In this document: positions 49,585 to 60,900 of the stretch, in pieces
How positions within the stretch are numbered: position 1 is the first letter of the stretch
Layout: the number at the start of each line of letters is the position of its first letter
Assembly (NCBI GenBank): GCA_030280995.1
Contig: JASXTE010000017.1
Coordinates: 14,746,498 to 14,810,497, forward strand
Reading direction: 5' to 3'
DNA length: 64,000 nucleotides
Source of the DNA: Hemileia vastatrix
Lineage: Eukaryota; Basidiomycota; Pucciniomycetes; Pucciniales; Zaghouaniaceae
Position numbers and translations under genes: made by a program
The notes under the pieces: model-generated
Seen by the model: only the letters and a program-made list of their open reading frames with translations
Told to the model about the DNA's origin: nothing
Databases searched by the model: none

Positions 49585-49920
49585 TTCTACATAAAAATTT
49601 GTTACTTTTCAAATACCCAAAATTATTCATTAAAAAAAACTCACTTAATTTAAATTGAAAAAAAATTCCTCAAAAGACAAATAAGAATTTTTTTTATTTC
49701 ACTTGAACTTGATGAATATTTTTTTTTAAATTTCTGAAAAAAACAAACAAAAAAATTCTACATAAAAGTTTGTTACTTTTCAAATACCCCAAATTATACA
49801 TTAAAAAAAACTCACTTAATTTAAATTTTAAAAAAATTTCCTCAAAAGACAAATAAGAATTTTTTTTATTTCACTTGAACTTGACAAATATTTTTTTTTA
49901 AATTTCTGAAAAAAAAAAAC
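49585..49920 (+). repeat. ~165-bp tandem duplication
   Basis: Two head-to-tail copies (about 49587-49750 and 49753-49915) beginning 'ttctacataaaa.tttgtta' and including 'cctcaaaagacaaataagaa'. AT-rich, noncoding. A C-rich patch follows (49960-50065). Confidence 0.8.
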
Positions 49921-50227
49921 AAAAAAAAATTAAAAAAAACTGTGAAATTTTTTTTATCCCTTCCCCATTCCCCTCAATTCCCCCCTCCAAACCCCCATCC
50001 CACCTCCCCAAAACCCTTGTTCAAACCCCCTCCAAACTCCTCCAATCCCCCCTCAGATCCTCCCCCAATATGCCCGTTGTTGGTTGAATGATCATCAGCA
50101 CCAATGTAGCCAGATCTGATTTTTGAGCAGCAGCACTACATATATCAAACAAATAATGTAACTAACATAAGCACATCATTCTTTATAACAAATATTAATC
50201 TTAACAATTTGAAAAAGTGTACGATTT

Positions 50228-51430
50228 TTAAATTTTGGGTTTATGATGACTATAGCCACTGCCACTAGCATTAGTGCTAGTGCTAGTCGCAGGCAGAGGT
50301 AAAGATGGCGTAGAATGAGATTTTGAAGGTGAGGAATTGATAGGCTTGTTATAGGATAGACACTCTTTCTTAGGTGAACATTTTGAAAGAGATGTCTTAC
50401 CACCTTGTTTCTTTTTCAATGCCACCACTGGGGGAGTTTCTGATCCATAAGGCAGATAAGGCGGTAACAATTGAGGAGGAGGCACAGGAAGAAAATCAGA
50501 ATCGGGGGATGATATTGATGGTGATGATTGGTGTTGGGTTGTGGCTGCTGAGGAGAATGATGAAGATGATCTGACTGCTGATGGTGACACTGGTGAGGTT
50601 GTTTTTCCAATTCTTGTTGCTGATGTGGGAGACGCTTTTGGGGCTGATGATGATGTTGATCTTGATGAGGATGAGGATGAGAAGGAAAAGGTTTGGCGGA
50701 TGAGGAGTAATTAGAATCACCCTCTTCATAAGGAATGACCAAAGAAGGCAGGAAATGTGAATGCTGGCAACTGGATGGAATCGTTGAATTGCTGATGTGG
50801 GAGACCCTTTTGGGGCTTATGATGATGATGATGATGATGATGATGTTGATGTTGATGTTGCTGAGAAGGAGGAGGTTAGGTGGATGAGGAGTAAATGAAA
50901 TCACCCTCTTCATAAGGAACGACAGAAGCAGGCAGTAAATGTGAAAGCTGGTGACTCAATGGAATTGTTGAATCATCTTCATCCTCATCATCACTCACAT
51001 TCCAACTTGCCACACTGCCATCATGCACTACTACATTTTGATTTCTGTTTGTTTGCTCCTCCTCCTCCTCCTCCTCCTCCTCCTCCTCCTCCTCCTCCTC
51101 CTCTTCCTCTTCTTCATTATCGCCTTCCACATCTCCTCCATTTTCCATTTGCACATCTTCTTCATCTGCCTTGTCATCCTCATTTTCCTCTCCTGCATCA
51201 TTATCTGTAGACTCTAACTGGTCTTCCCCCTCATCTGGATGGATATGATGCCTGGGAGTGTTGCTACTGTTTGCGCCAAATTGACCGCTCAGATGATGAC
51301 CACTCCTAAGATCGAGCTCCAATTGAGGATGATGATGGTGATGAGAAAGTGTGACATTATAATCACCACAATGAGGATCATGAGAGAGATTCTGAGCTGG
51401 AGGCCCCTCCAAAGTGGATGGAGCATTCAA
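50228..51430 (-). CDS. Low-complexity acidic/Ser-Pro-rich ORFs, uncertain gene
   Basis: 51430-50876 encodes 184 residues starting MNAPSTLEGPPAQNL, with an acidic centre and a ~20-residue Glu run from a GAG repeat (51057-51115). A unit of type VPYEEGDF.YSSS recurs at ~50890 and ~50720, showing internal duplication. 50590-50228 is another open segment (MSPSAVRSSSSFSSAA) ending in a His/Lys tail. The frames between are shifted. No domain seen. May be one decayed multi-exon gene or repeat-derived ORFs. Confidence 0.35.
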
Positions 51431-51539
51431 TTGTTATGTAGGAAGAGGGGCGGTAGGGGGGATTGGCGGTAATTTGAGGGAAAAAAGAGGGATATATCCA
51501 TTCCAAGGAGAGGGTAAAGGTGGGAAAAAGCCCAGGCCA

Positions 51540-51950
51540 AGGGGGGATGAAGAATAGGATTAATGAGAGAAAAGAAGGAAGGGAGAGAGAGAAAAAAGTT
51601 AATTTTACCTATAAATTAAAAAAATGCACTTACAATAAAAAAAACAAAAAAAAAAAAAACCCAAAAAACAAATTAGCAAAAAATTAAGTAAAAATGAAAA
51701 AATGACTTACCTGGAGAGATGAGTTGAGAAAAAAGAAATAGAATTGAAATTGTTTGAGTGATGTAAGAAGAGAGGAGGAAACGGATATAAGTGAAGAAAA
51801 AAAAGAGAGTGACTGAAAAAATATGCAATTTCATGTTGAGTTGATGAAAGAAAACACAGAGAGATAAAAAAAATAAGACTTTAACAGAAAATTCAAAAAC
51901 AAAATAAATATGCAAAAAAAATACCATTCTCAGTGAATAAAACATGTGAA
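51540..51950. repeat. Repeat shared with 45100-45530
   Basis: Colinear match including 'acctggagagat.agttgag' and 'aatttcatgttga'. It is the 3' flank of the Harbinger transposase gene in both places. Confidence 0.75.
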
Positions 51951-51980
51951 ATGATCATTTGAATAGTATGAAAAAAAAAA

Positions 51981-53192
51981 TTAAAATTGCGTTGAAAAAT
52001 TTTGGAGTGTTATTGGAAGAATTTTTGCCCTTATACTAGTTGATTGAGAAATTATAGTCAGAGGTGAATTAACTTGTTCATCCTCATACAGATCTAACCA
52101 TTGATCTTTGAGATCAGCAAGTAGGTTATGAATTATAGTGCAACACAGAATCCAGTTGATCACTGCCTCCATTTCAGATTTATTTCTAAGAGGACTTTTT
52201 AATTCCCTTAAACTAGAAAAACGGCCTTTCAAGATTCAAATAGAATTTTCAATACAGACTCTTGACTTTGCCAAATGATTTTTGAACTTCACATTTTGAC
52301 TGTCTTCTGAAGCCGCTCCCCAAAAAGCAGGAAGTACATACTCTCTATTCACATAAGCAGAATCTGCAAGAAGATACTGATCTTCATCAAAGAATTTTTC
52401 AGGTTCATTTGAAATTTGCATTCTTTGGAAGACGTAGGAGTCATGACATGAGCCAGGATAGCCAGAAAAGAATGATATAAATTTTTTGTTAACGTCACAT
52501 ATAAGCTGAATGGAAATTGAATATCTATAAAGAAGATACAGTTTTTTGTGTTAGTTTAAAAGAGAATGAAAGGAGTTGAAAATAATCTACCTCTTTTTAC
52601 GGTCAAAGTAATTGTTTCAACCTTGAGAAGGTTTCTGGCTCAAAGGAATAGTAGTACCGTCAACAAAACCAATACATCCTGGGAAGCCCTCTGCTTGCAT
52701 AACCTGAGATGATTCAAGTCGCTCTTCTTTTGTTGGCCAGGTGAGAAGTTGAGATTCCAAGGAGTTGATGGTAGTGATGCATCATTTGGTATAAGTGTTA
52801 ACTGAACCATACCCTAAACCAAAGACATTTTCTAAACGTTTCAAAGCGGCTCCATTACCATTGGAACCCAAACGACATAGTGTGATGGCCAATTGAATTG
52901 AAGGATGTTGTTGTTCTTTTTAAGAATTATTGTGAAATATGGGATGATCCTGAATAAGCTCAAGCAATTTAAGGAAAAATTCCAGAGAAGTGCTGAAAAA
53001 CTGTCTAAAACTGGGTGTAGATAGGTTAAGAAGTGTTTGGATGGTGTACTTGGGGGTATGAACTACTTGAGGCTTTCTGGGAAGAAGGTAAAATTTTGTG
53101 GCCATTTTTGATAAAAAGACAAAATCTTCTTCTAGATCAGAATCAAAATTGCAATCAGAGTCCAAGAGCATTTCAAGAGCCATGAAAGTCAT
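51981..53192 (-). pseudogene. PIF/Harbinger DDE transposase, near-complete with stops
   Basis: Harbinger transposases cut and paste the element at TWA-type targets. The ATG at 53192 opens MTFMALEMLLDSD. Motifs in order: YLLPRKPQVVHTP, GFVDGTTIPLSQKP (first Asp), YFDRKKR, then a 66-nt intron (52525-52590), SISIQLICDV, YGPGSC-type region, LLADSAYVN (second Asp) and SRVCIENSI (Glu). Three in-frame stops (near 52920, ~52780 and ~52615) and one near 52235 interrupt it, but the acidic triad is kept. ~400 residues, close to the usual length. It converges with ORF1 inside the same inverted repeats. Confidence 0.8.
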
Positions 53193-53529
53193 TGCTTTAT
53201 GTATTTTATCACAATTTGAAAGTGAGGAAGGAATGACTCTTATATGATATGATATGAAAATGTAAATGATGTACAATGTTTTGAGTGATGAAGTGTTATG
53301 CTGCGGAGTGCTTTGTATGATTGGGATGATGCTGAAAAATAAGTGAAATGGGACTTGATGGTGAAATCAGCACTATTAATTGAGAAAGTGCAGATTTGAG
53401 TGAAATAAGTGACTTATTTAATTTTGAAATCCACCCATATTGGGGCTAGTGTGTTTTGGAAATACGCACTTAGATAAGTGCGGATTTGTAAGTGCGGATT
53501 TTCCAGAACTGACACCACCCTATTATAAT

Positions 53530-54119
53530 AATTATACTTCTTTCAAGACATATAATCAAATAATTTCTCAATTTTTCATGCTTCTTAAGAAGAAGCTTTG
53601 AAAGTAATTTGTTGAGTCAGAAATAAGTAAAAAACATTGGTATCTTTCATTTATTTAGTTGTGTGTTTTTTTACTGTATTCTAAAGTATGAAAATTAAAA
53701 AGTTTCATGGTTCAACATTTTTTGTAGATAACTAAATTGAGGAGAACATAATTATATTGCACAATACAAAAATATAAAAATACATGAAAAAATTGGATCA
53801 TGCATTAAATTTATGAAGTAAAGCTTCAAATTCTGGGTTAAAAAAGGAGTTTTCAATAAAAAGAGCCAGTATTTAAATTATATATGTTATTCAAATAAAT
53901 TAATTAAATCATTTTACACGTTAAAAATGATACATTTCAAATAAATAAATAAAATTTCAGTTTTTTTACTAATCACTAAAATTTAAAATGAGCATGAAGT
54001 TGTGTTTTATGAAAAGATATTGTGGTTTTATTAAACTCTTAAGCTCCCCTTTTTTGTATTTCTATTAATGTTTCATCAAACTGTCACAAGTATTTCAGCA
54101 CAGAATCATCCATCTTTCA
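53530..54119. other. AT-rich gene-free stretch
   Basis: No ORF with a recognisable domain, no clear repeat. Confidence 0.6.
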
Positions 54120-54240
54120 TTAAGAGCTCAGGATGAGTTAAAAGTTGAGATTAGTATTAGCTCATTATAAGTTCAGTCTTAGTTCCATCTGACTTCATGT
54201 TGAGGAATTTCTAGAAAGTCCTACCAAATATTTCCTCGTG
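54120..54240 (-). repeat. Degenerate terminus related to the left end of the 24.9-kb element
   Basis: 'ttccatctgacttcatgttg' then 'aggaatttctagaaagtcct' aligns to the reverse complement of 12045-12085, including a decayed form of the GGACTTGCTAGCAAGTCC palindrome. 'aaatatttcctcgtga' stands where the TIR end should be. The RNase H frame starts immediately after. Confidence 0.5.
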
Positions 54241-56110
54241 AATGCTCTGATTTTGCACTAGTTTCAGTATTATCCCAATATAATGCTGAAAATGTCTTAT
54301 ACCCAGTAGTGTATTTGTCAAAAACACTTTTGGGTACCAAATTAAATTATGAAATATATGATAAAGAGTAATTTGAGCTTGTAGAAGTGTTACACACCTG
54401 GAGCCACTATTTAGAAGGAGGGACTCACCAGTTACAAGTTATTATTTACTTGGATCATAAAAACTTGGAAAACTTTCTGATCACTAAAAAGTTTACTGGC
54501 CAGAAGGTGCCCTTGGAGAAACTGATAAGCATCATTGATTTTTTTGTTACATTCAGACTAGGGAAGAAAAGTGAAAAAGCTGATTCACTATCACAATGTC
54601 CTGACTTGAGCCCAGAACCGGGCCAGCTACATACTGTTGGAGCAACATCATTGAAGGGGGACCTTTAAAAGGGGGTAATAATAGAGGAGGTGGAATTGGC
54701 AGATGAGAATTTTAGGGAATGAGTAAGAAGGGGGCAGGAAAAGGATGAAGGATGAAGGAGTTGGGGAAGGTGCTGTTATCAAAGGAGGTATTGGTAAGGA
54801 AAGAATCGGAGGAGTATCACCTGGAAGGGGGAGCACTGTATTGGTATGGGAGGATAGTGGTGCCAAATTATGAGGAGCTCAGGAGGCAAGTGGTCAAATC
54901 AAGGGATGATTCCCAAATGAAAGGACACCCAGGACTGCTGAAGAATATCATTCTGGTGAATTTTAAATTTTACTGGAAGTCCATGAAGGCGTATGTCCAG
55001 CACTATGTAGCAGCATGTGAATCTTGCCAGAGGAACAAGGCTATTCCAACAACAACACCAATGGTTCCACTAAAAATTGCCAATCAGCCATGGAAAGATC
55101 TCTCCTATGATCTTTAAGTGGAATTACCCATGTCTCAAGGAAAGAATGCTATCCTCACAGTAGTTTACTGCTGAACCAAGATGGCACACTCTATCCCCTC
55201 CACTACCAAGGTTACACCAGAGGGTTTTGCACACTTAATGGTGGCACATGTCAAGAAATTACATTGATTGCCTGAAAATATAGTATCAGATAGTGGAAGT
55301 ACTTTTAACTATAAGCTTTTAAAAGCAATGTATGAGAAGCTGAACATTAGGTCAATCTTGTCAACAGCATTTCATCCACAGACTTACAGGCAATCTGAGA
55401 TAGTGAATAAGGAAATTGAACAATATATTTGCCATTTAATTAAATATCGGCAAGATTATTGGGTGAATACATTACCACTAGCTGAATTCTCATTCAAAAA
55501 CTGGACACATGCTAAAACAGGCATGTCACCTTTTTACACCAACTATGGATATCACCCAAAATTCTCAATAGGTACACCATACATTTTAAAAGTCCTAGAA
55601 GCAGAAGAGTGGATTCAAAGAATATTTATTATATGTCAAGAACTATAAGAAGCTCTCAAATTATCTCAGCAGTCAATGAAGCATCATCATGATTAAGGTA
55701 ATACCCAGAGTCAAACACTACAGGTAGGTGACAAGGTTTGGCTAAGCTCACTTTTCCCTTCAACATTGTGTCCCAGAATTAATTTAGATCACAAGAAAGT
55801 GGGGCCATTCAAAGTCAACCACAAGGTATCTGACTCAGCTTATGAACTGGAGCTAACAATCTCAATGAGTTAAGTACATTCAGTTTTTAAAATTTCATTT
55901 CTCACAAAGCATAAAGATAATACAATACCAGGACATCCAGAAGAGCCACAAGCACCAATCCAGGTGGGAAATGAAGAGGAGTTTGAGGTGGAAAAGGTTT
56001 TTTCTAAGAGGGGGTACAAGGGGAAGGTTCGGTACTTGGTGCATTGGAAAGGATATGGGTTTGGAGAAAGGTCTTGGGAACAAGTGGAAAATTTGGTGAA
56101 TTCTAAGTAA
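54235..56110 (+). pseudogene. Chromovirus-type Gypsy relict: RNase H, integrase, chromodomain
   Basis: RNase H from ~54235: SDFALVSVLSQYNAE, TWSHYLEGGTHQL, YLDHKNLENFL, LGKKSEKADSLSQ. Integrase zinc region at 54880-55117: GHPGLLKNIILVNFKFYW, CESCQRNKA. Integrase core: VVYC-like segment (~55160), then LPENIVSDSGSTF, STAFHPQTYRQSEIVNKE, NWTHAKTGMSPFYTNYGYHP. Chromodomain at ~55985-56110: EVEKVFSKRGYKGKVRYL, VHWKGYG, SWEQVENL. Stops and frame shifts throughout. The RT half is absent, so the element is 5'-truncated. It is of a different Gypsy branch from 3169-10580. Confidence 0.8.
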
Positions 56111-56490
56111 ACGTTGAAGTATTTTGAGAAGGAGTGCAGGGGACAGGAGGGACAAAGAGAAGGTAACTTTAGGATTTGGTTGAGAGGTGAGGAGGAGGAG
56201 CGCTATGGGTGCTATCATGCATTGTGAGAGGTGGAAGAGGGGATATTACTTAAGGGGGTTATATGGGGCAAGCACTATGGAGTGCTCCTCATTGGACAAC
56301 TTATCTAGTAATCAAGTTACACTCTAGTCTCACTGCTGAATTGGAATAGTCATCCCCGTCTTCCCTCACTGCTGGTAGCCCCAACATAGTCAGTCTTAGT
56401 TAGTCTCACTGCTGTATCCAGCATATTCAGTCCTATCTCAGACTAGTGTAAGCACTATTAGTAGTCTGCCTCTTTATCTCTTAACATCAA
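56111..56490 (+). other. Probable 3' end/LTR remnant of the chromovirus relict
   Basis: A purine-rich stretch (gaggtggaagagggga, ~56226) follows the chromodomain, as a polypurine tract would. Beyond it 'agtctcactgctg' recurs at ~56323 and ~56405. LTR ends could not be fixed because there is no partner copy. Confidence 0.4.
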
Positions 56491-56675
56491 TCATGGATGT
56501 GATGAGTTTGGGATCAGGAATTAGGAATAGAAATTGAAGTATAATAAGTGGTATAATGTATTATTGTGGATTCCTTATCCACTAGCCCAAGGACTAGTGG
56601 ATAAGAATCTTCCACAATTAATAATTTTGGATCCAGGAAAGAAAAATTCCTGATCCCTTAAAATTGATACCCCCT
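56491..56675 (-). mobile_element. Harbinger-type element end, reverse orientation
   Basis: Its complement starts AGGGGGTATCAATTTTAAGG and matches the first ~185 bp of the element at 58625, including the 'ctagtccttgggctag' hairpin. Truncated on its left. Confidence 0.7.
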
Positions 56676-56693
56676 AATAATAATAATAATAAT

Positions 56694-57121
56694 AGGGGGT
56701 ATCAATGTTCAGGGATCCGCAATCAGGGATCAGGAATTTTTTTCCCAGGATCAGACATTATTAATAGTGGAATATTCTTATCCACGATAATGAATTATCC
56801 CGCTTATTATACCCCAATTTCCATTCCTAATTCCTGATCCCAAACTCATCACATCCATGATTGATTTGTATGCAAGTCACATGACATATAATTGAAGATG
56901 TTATGAATGAAAATAGGCCAAGATGCGGTTATGACAGAAAGTTGTCCAGTATGTGGTTATGAAAAATTGAGTAGAAAAATTTTGGATAAGAGGTGAACAT
57001 TGACACATAAAGTGTCTAATGGCCCAATTATTAGCAAAAATAATTGTTGAAGATAATTGGGTTATAAGGGTTTTTATCTGCAATTAATTTAATTGCAGAT
57101 CCCTGAACATTGATACCCCCT
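56694..57121 (+). mobile_element. MITE of the AGGGGGTATCAATGTTCAGG family (428 bp)
   Basis: Starts AGGGGGTATCAATGTTCAGG and ends with its complement. The left half matches the starts, and the right half (56880-57121) the end, of the longer element at 57131-58578, so it is an internal-deletion derivative. Noncoding. Confidence 0.85.
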
Positions 57122-57130
57122 AATAATAGT

Positions 57131-58578
57131 AGGGGGTATAAATGTTCAGGGATCCACAATTAGGGATCAGACATTATTGATTGTGGATAAGAAATGCACA
57201 ATCATGTATTAATATCCCTCTTATACCCCAATTTCCACAACTAATTTCTGATACCAAACTCATCACATCCATGATTTATTTTTTAGAAAGTCGCATGACA
57301 TATAATTGTGGATGCCCTCCTTATGTCACTCTTCACTCTAGGCCACTTAATTTTAGTGTTGAAAACTTAACATTTTTTTCTATCTACACACCCCCTACTC
57401 ATTTGGTGTCAAACTTCCCAATTCTCTTATCACCTAATCCTTATATCAACAACAATGAAGCACCTCTCTACTAGGAAGAAACTTAAGTCAACTATTAATT
57501 ACAGTGCTTTAGCTTTAATTGCTGACTCTGATTCTGACTCTGATTTGGAAAACACTTTAGCTTATATGTCTATACTGTCCAAAAATAGTTACATCAACCA
57601 AAGGGGGGCAAATCATATTCACAATCCCAGATACATTCTTCACTCAATTCTTGAAATTCCCCCTTTAAAATTCACACAACTATTTCAAACTTTTCCAAAT
57701 TCCTTCATCAAAATTTATAAGCTCATCTCTGATCACACTATCTTTCCTAACAATTTTTGTAATAAATAGAGTGATCATGCCATTAAACTTTCTGTTGCAC
57801 TATGTTGCTTTGGATCATATTGAAATGGTGCTGCTTCAACACATTTTGAAAATATCTTTACCATAGGATATGGTACTGTTGTACTATACACAAAGCAATC
57901 CCCACTTAAAACATCAACAGACATCTTCCAACAATAATTTTTGTTAGTGGGGGGGGCTAGAACTAATAAACCCCACTTGAAAACCCATACAGACCTGAAG
58001 GAAGTGCATATGTTCTATTAATTTAAGTAGTAAAGAGCTTACATTATTGAATCTAGAAAATTCAGAAAATTAAAATTAGTTGAATTTTCAGTACCAAAAA
58101 CAAACTTCATAATTAGCTTTAGTTTTTGGCCAGTTGATAATTATGAGGTGATCATCTTTTTTTTGTTTAATGGTTTTTACTTTCTTAGCTTAGAGGGGGA
58201 AAGAGAGAGTAGTTGGATTTGAAGAGGAAGTGGGAGAGGGCTGCTTTTTAGAAGATATAATATGGCAAGCCAAGTTAGGATGTTTGATGATGAAAAGGAA
58301 CAGAAATGAGCTGATGAAATGGGGAGCATCTGAATGGATAGAAGAAATAGACAGGATGGAATGAGGGTGGGAGTGCACAGGAAGGTAAGGAGCCTGGGAT
58401 ATCAAGAAAGTTGTTCAAGATGTGGTTATGAAAAATTGATGATAAAAATTTCAGATAGAGGTGAACATTGACATGTAAAATGTCTAACAACCCAATTATA
58501 ATTGTGGAAGATAATTGGGGTATAAGGATTTTTATCCAAAATTAATTCAATTGCAGATCTGCTATCATTGATACCCTC
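57131..58578 (+). mobile_element. Harbinger-type element with transposase fragment (1.45 kb)
   Basis: Same terminal sequence as the MITE; the right end is slightly diverged. Contains a transposase N-terminal fragment (57455-57900): MKHLSTRKKLKSTINYS, DSDSDSDLENTLAYMSILSK, HNPRYILHSIL, then NGAASTHFENIFTIGYG. The catalytic part is missing. Confidence 0.75.
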
Positions 58579-58624
58579 AAATAATAATAATATTAATAAT
58601 AATAATAATATTAATAATAATAAT

Positions 58625-59733
58625 AGGGGGTATCAAAGTTGAGGAGTCCGCAATTAGGGATCAGGAATTTTTTTTTCCAGGATCAGACATTATTAATTGT
58701 GGTATATTCTTATCCACTAGCCCTTGGGCTAGTGGATAAGGAATCCACAATAATACATTATGCCACCTCTTATATCCCAATTTCCATTCCTAATTCCTGA
58801 TCCCAAACTCATCACATCCACAATTGATTTTTAAGAAAGTCACATGACTTAAAATTGCTAATGCCATCCTTAAGTTTTCCTAACTCTATGCTACTTAATT
58901 TTGGTGGTGAAAACTTAATTTTTTTTTTCTATCTACACACCCTAACTGCACATTTGGCAGTGAATTCCCACTTCCCTCATCACATAAGCCTTCCACCAAC
59001 AACTATGAGACACCTCTCTACTTTGCAGCTACTTCACTCAACTATGAATGCAATTACTTTAATTCTAGTTCTTTACTATAAATCAGACTCTTATTTTTAA
59101 GATGATTTAGCCTATATGTCTTTTCTTTCCAAAAAGTGTTACATAAACCCAAGGGGGCCAAATCTTCATCATGATCCCAAATGTGATCTCCACTCCATTC
59201 TCAACATACCTCAACTAACCTTCACTCAACTATTTTGAACTTCTCATGATTCTTTCTTAAAACTTTAACAACTCATTTCCAAACATCATATCTTTCATAA
59301 AAATTCTCAAAATAAACAGCATGGTCCTGATATTCAACTTGATGTTGCACTATGTCACTTTGGCTCAAATGTAAATGGTGCTGCTGCAAGACATTTGGAT
59401 AATCTCTATAACATAGGATATGGTATGGTGATATTATACATCAATCTCTGTATGATTCCTATCCTTTCCCTCAAGTATCAAACACTTTCTTGGCCAACTC
59501 CACAACAGGAACTTGAATCCTCTCAAGTAATGCAAGCTGAAGGTTTCCTTGGATTTGTAGGTTTGGTTGATGGCACAAATATACCTTTGAGTCAAAAGCC
59601 TGCTCATAATGGAAACAATTATTTTGATTGCAAAAAAAGGTTTCTTCAAAATGTTCTCCAGTTTCACATCTTTCATAAACCAACTTTTTATTTTTTTTAG
59701 ATACTCTATTGCCGTTCAACTTGTCTGTGACAT
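58625..59733 (+). mobile_element. Harbinger-type element cut by an LTR insertion
   Basis: Starts AGGGGGTATCAAAGTTGAGG. Transposase coding runs from the ATG at 59005 with stops: LDVALCHFGSNVNGAAARH, MQAEGFLGFVGLVDGTNIPL (first catalytic Asp), YFDCKKR, an intron (GTTTCTTC...TTTTTTTAG, ~59640-59699), then YSIAVQLVCDI. It ends abruptly where the LTR TGTAGAA begins at 59734. Confidence 0.8.
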
Positions 59734-60822
59734 TGTAGAAAATCATCTAGTACTAGCTATAGGCCTTGAACAGGGGAGTTGGAGTAAAACTGGAGAGAAA
59801 AACCCCTGTCCCTTTGAGAAAATACCAGGTGAGATTTATTTTCTACAGAAAATTAGAGACTGTTAAAGTACCCCTTCCAAAACACTTCTTGACTGCTTAA
59901 CAAGTCAAGACAGTAGCCTAGATAGACCACAGACCAAAGAGAACCTGAAATGCAGAAAAATCCACACCAGAAAACAAAACACTGTGCACTTGTTGCACAG
60001 AAAACAGCAATAATACTTGACACAGGTTGCAAAGCTACACCAGAGAAACCAGTTTCCAAAGTTGAGTTAAATGAAGAACTAACCTTGCAACAAACAAAGA
60101 CAATTGTGGCCAAAAAACAGTGAAAACTGAGTGAGGAACAATTATATCACCTCTGGATGGTTGTATGATAAATAAAGTTCCCCAAACTGTCTTATTCACT
60201 ATGTACACACAGACCACTATGTAAAAGCCCATGCACACCAAGGAATTGGGCGCTCTCGACTGCCAAATTGCATAAAAACCCTTGAGAAACGCTTCCAAGC
60301 CTTCTAGCACCAAGGCGGGCAGTCCGCCCAACGTCGGGAGGCCCGCCTGAGGCAGCCAGACCACCCTGAAGTCAGAAAACCACCAAAAACCTTCAAAAAT
60401 ACCCAAAATACTTAGAAAAATCTACCACAACTTCTAAAACCCTTAAAAAACAAAATTAGGCTACAATAACATTGAGACAACAAATATATAGCAAAATTGG
60501 CTCTATCTAATGGTACTAAGAACTTAACCCTAAGACTTAAGGTTAGCCCGTAAAACACAAAAAATAAAATTAAACAGGTATCTTTTTAAATGAAAAATGA
60601 GGAAATGACCCCTTAATACTTAGAATATGAAAAATTTCAAAATAACATAAAATATAGTGAAAAACCTGGGCTATCCAATGGTAGTACCCACATACCTGTA
60701 GTCCCAATATTTGCTGAATAAAACCAAAAAAATACCCAATTATTTAAACAATGCCATTTAATACTTACCAAAACAATGCCAAACTGACCAACAAAAGGCT
60801 CCACCAATGTTGGAAGACAACA
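59734..60822 (-). mobile_element. Gypsy LTR, second copy of the 9491-10580 family
   Basis: Runs TGTAGAAAAT to GGAAGACAACA, 1,089 bp, alignable to 9491-10580. The polypurine complement at 60823-60833 shows it is the 3' LTR of a minus-strand element whose body lies to the right. It interrupts a Harbinger transposase gene at 59733. Confidence 0.85.
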
Positions 60823-60850
60823 TCCTCCCTCCAATTGAGAATTTCCACAT
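60823..60850 (-). other. Polypurine tract
   Basis: The complement reads TTGGAGGGAGGA just before the LTR start TGTTGTCTTC, preceded by 'gtggaaattctcaa'. It mirrors 2061-2081. Confidence 0.7.
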
Positions 60851-60900
60851 TCTCCTTCATCACAAATACCATTTTAAGCTTTCTTTCAAAATCTGATTCT

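Larger units (their letters stand above)
46298..53520. mobile_element. PIF/Harbinger-type element with terminal inverted repeats
   Basis: Left end AGGGGGTGTCAGTTCTGG followed by 'caaatccgcactta'; the right end complement is nearly the same (GGTGTCAGTTCTGG, 'aaaatccgcactta'). Subterminal similarity continues ~110 bp ('aagtcacttatttca' on both sides). Inside are the two genes typical of the superfamily: a SANT/Myb-like ORF1 (plus) and a DDE transposase (minus), convergent. 7.2 kb is long for the family; nested material (48035-~51470) explains part of it. The 3-bp target duplication is not clear. Confidence 0.75.

Noticed and set aside
50941..51217. Plus-strand poly-Pro and poly-Leu ORFs
   Set aside because: Shadows of the GAG/CTC triplet repeat that encodes the Glu run on the other strand.
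46291..53530. A precise 3-bp target duplication for the Harbinger element
   Set aside because: Flanking triplets differ whichever end base is chosen (TTA/TAA, AAT/ATT), so no claim is made.
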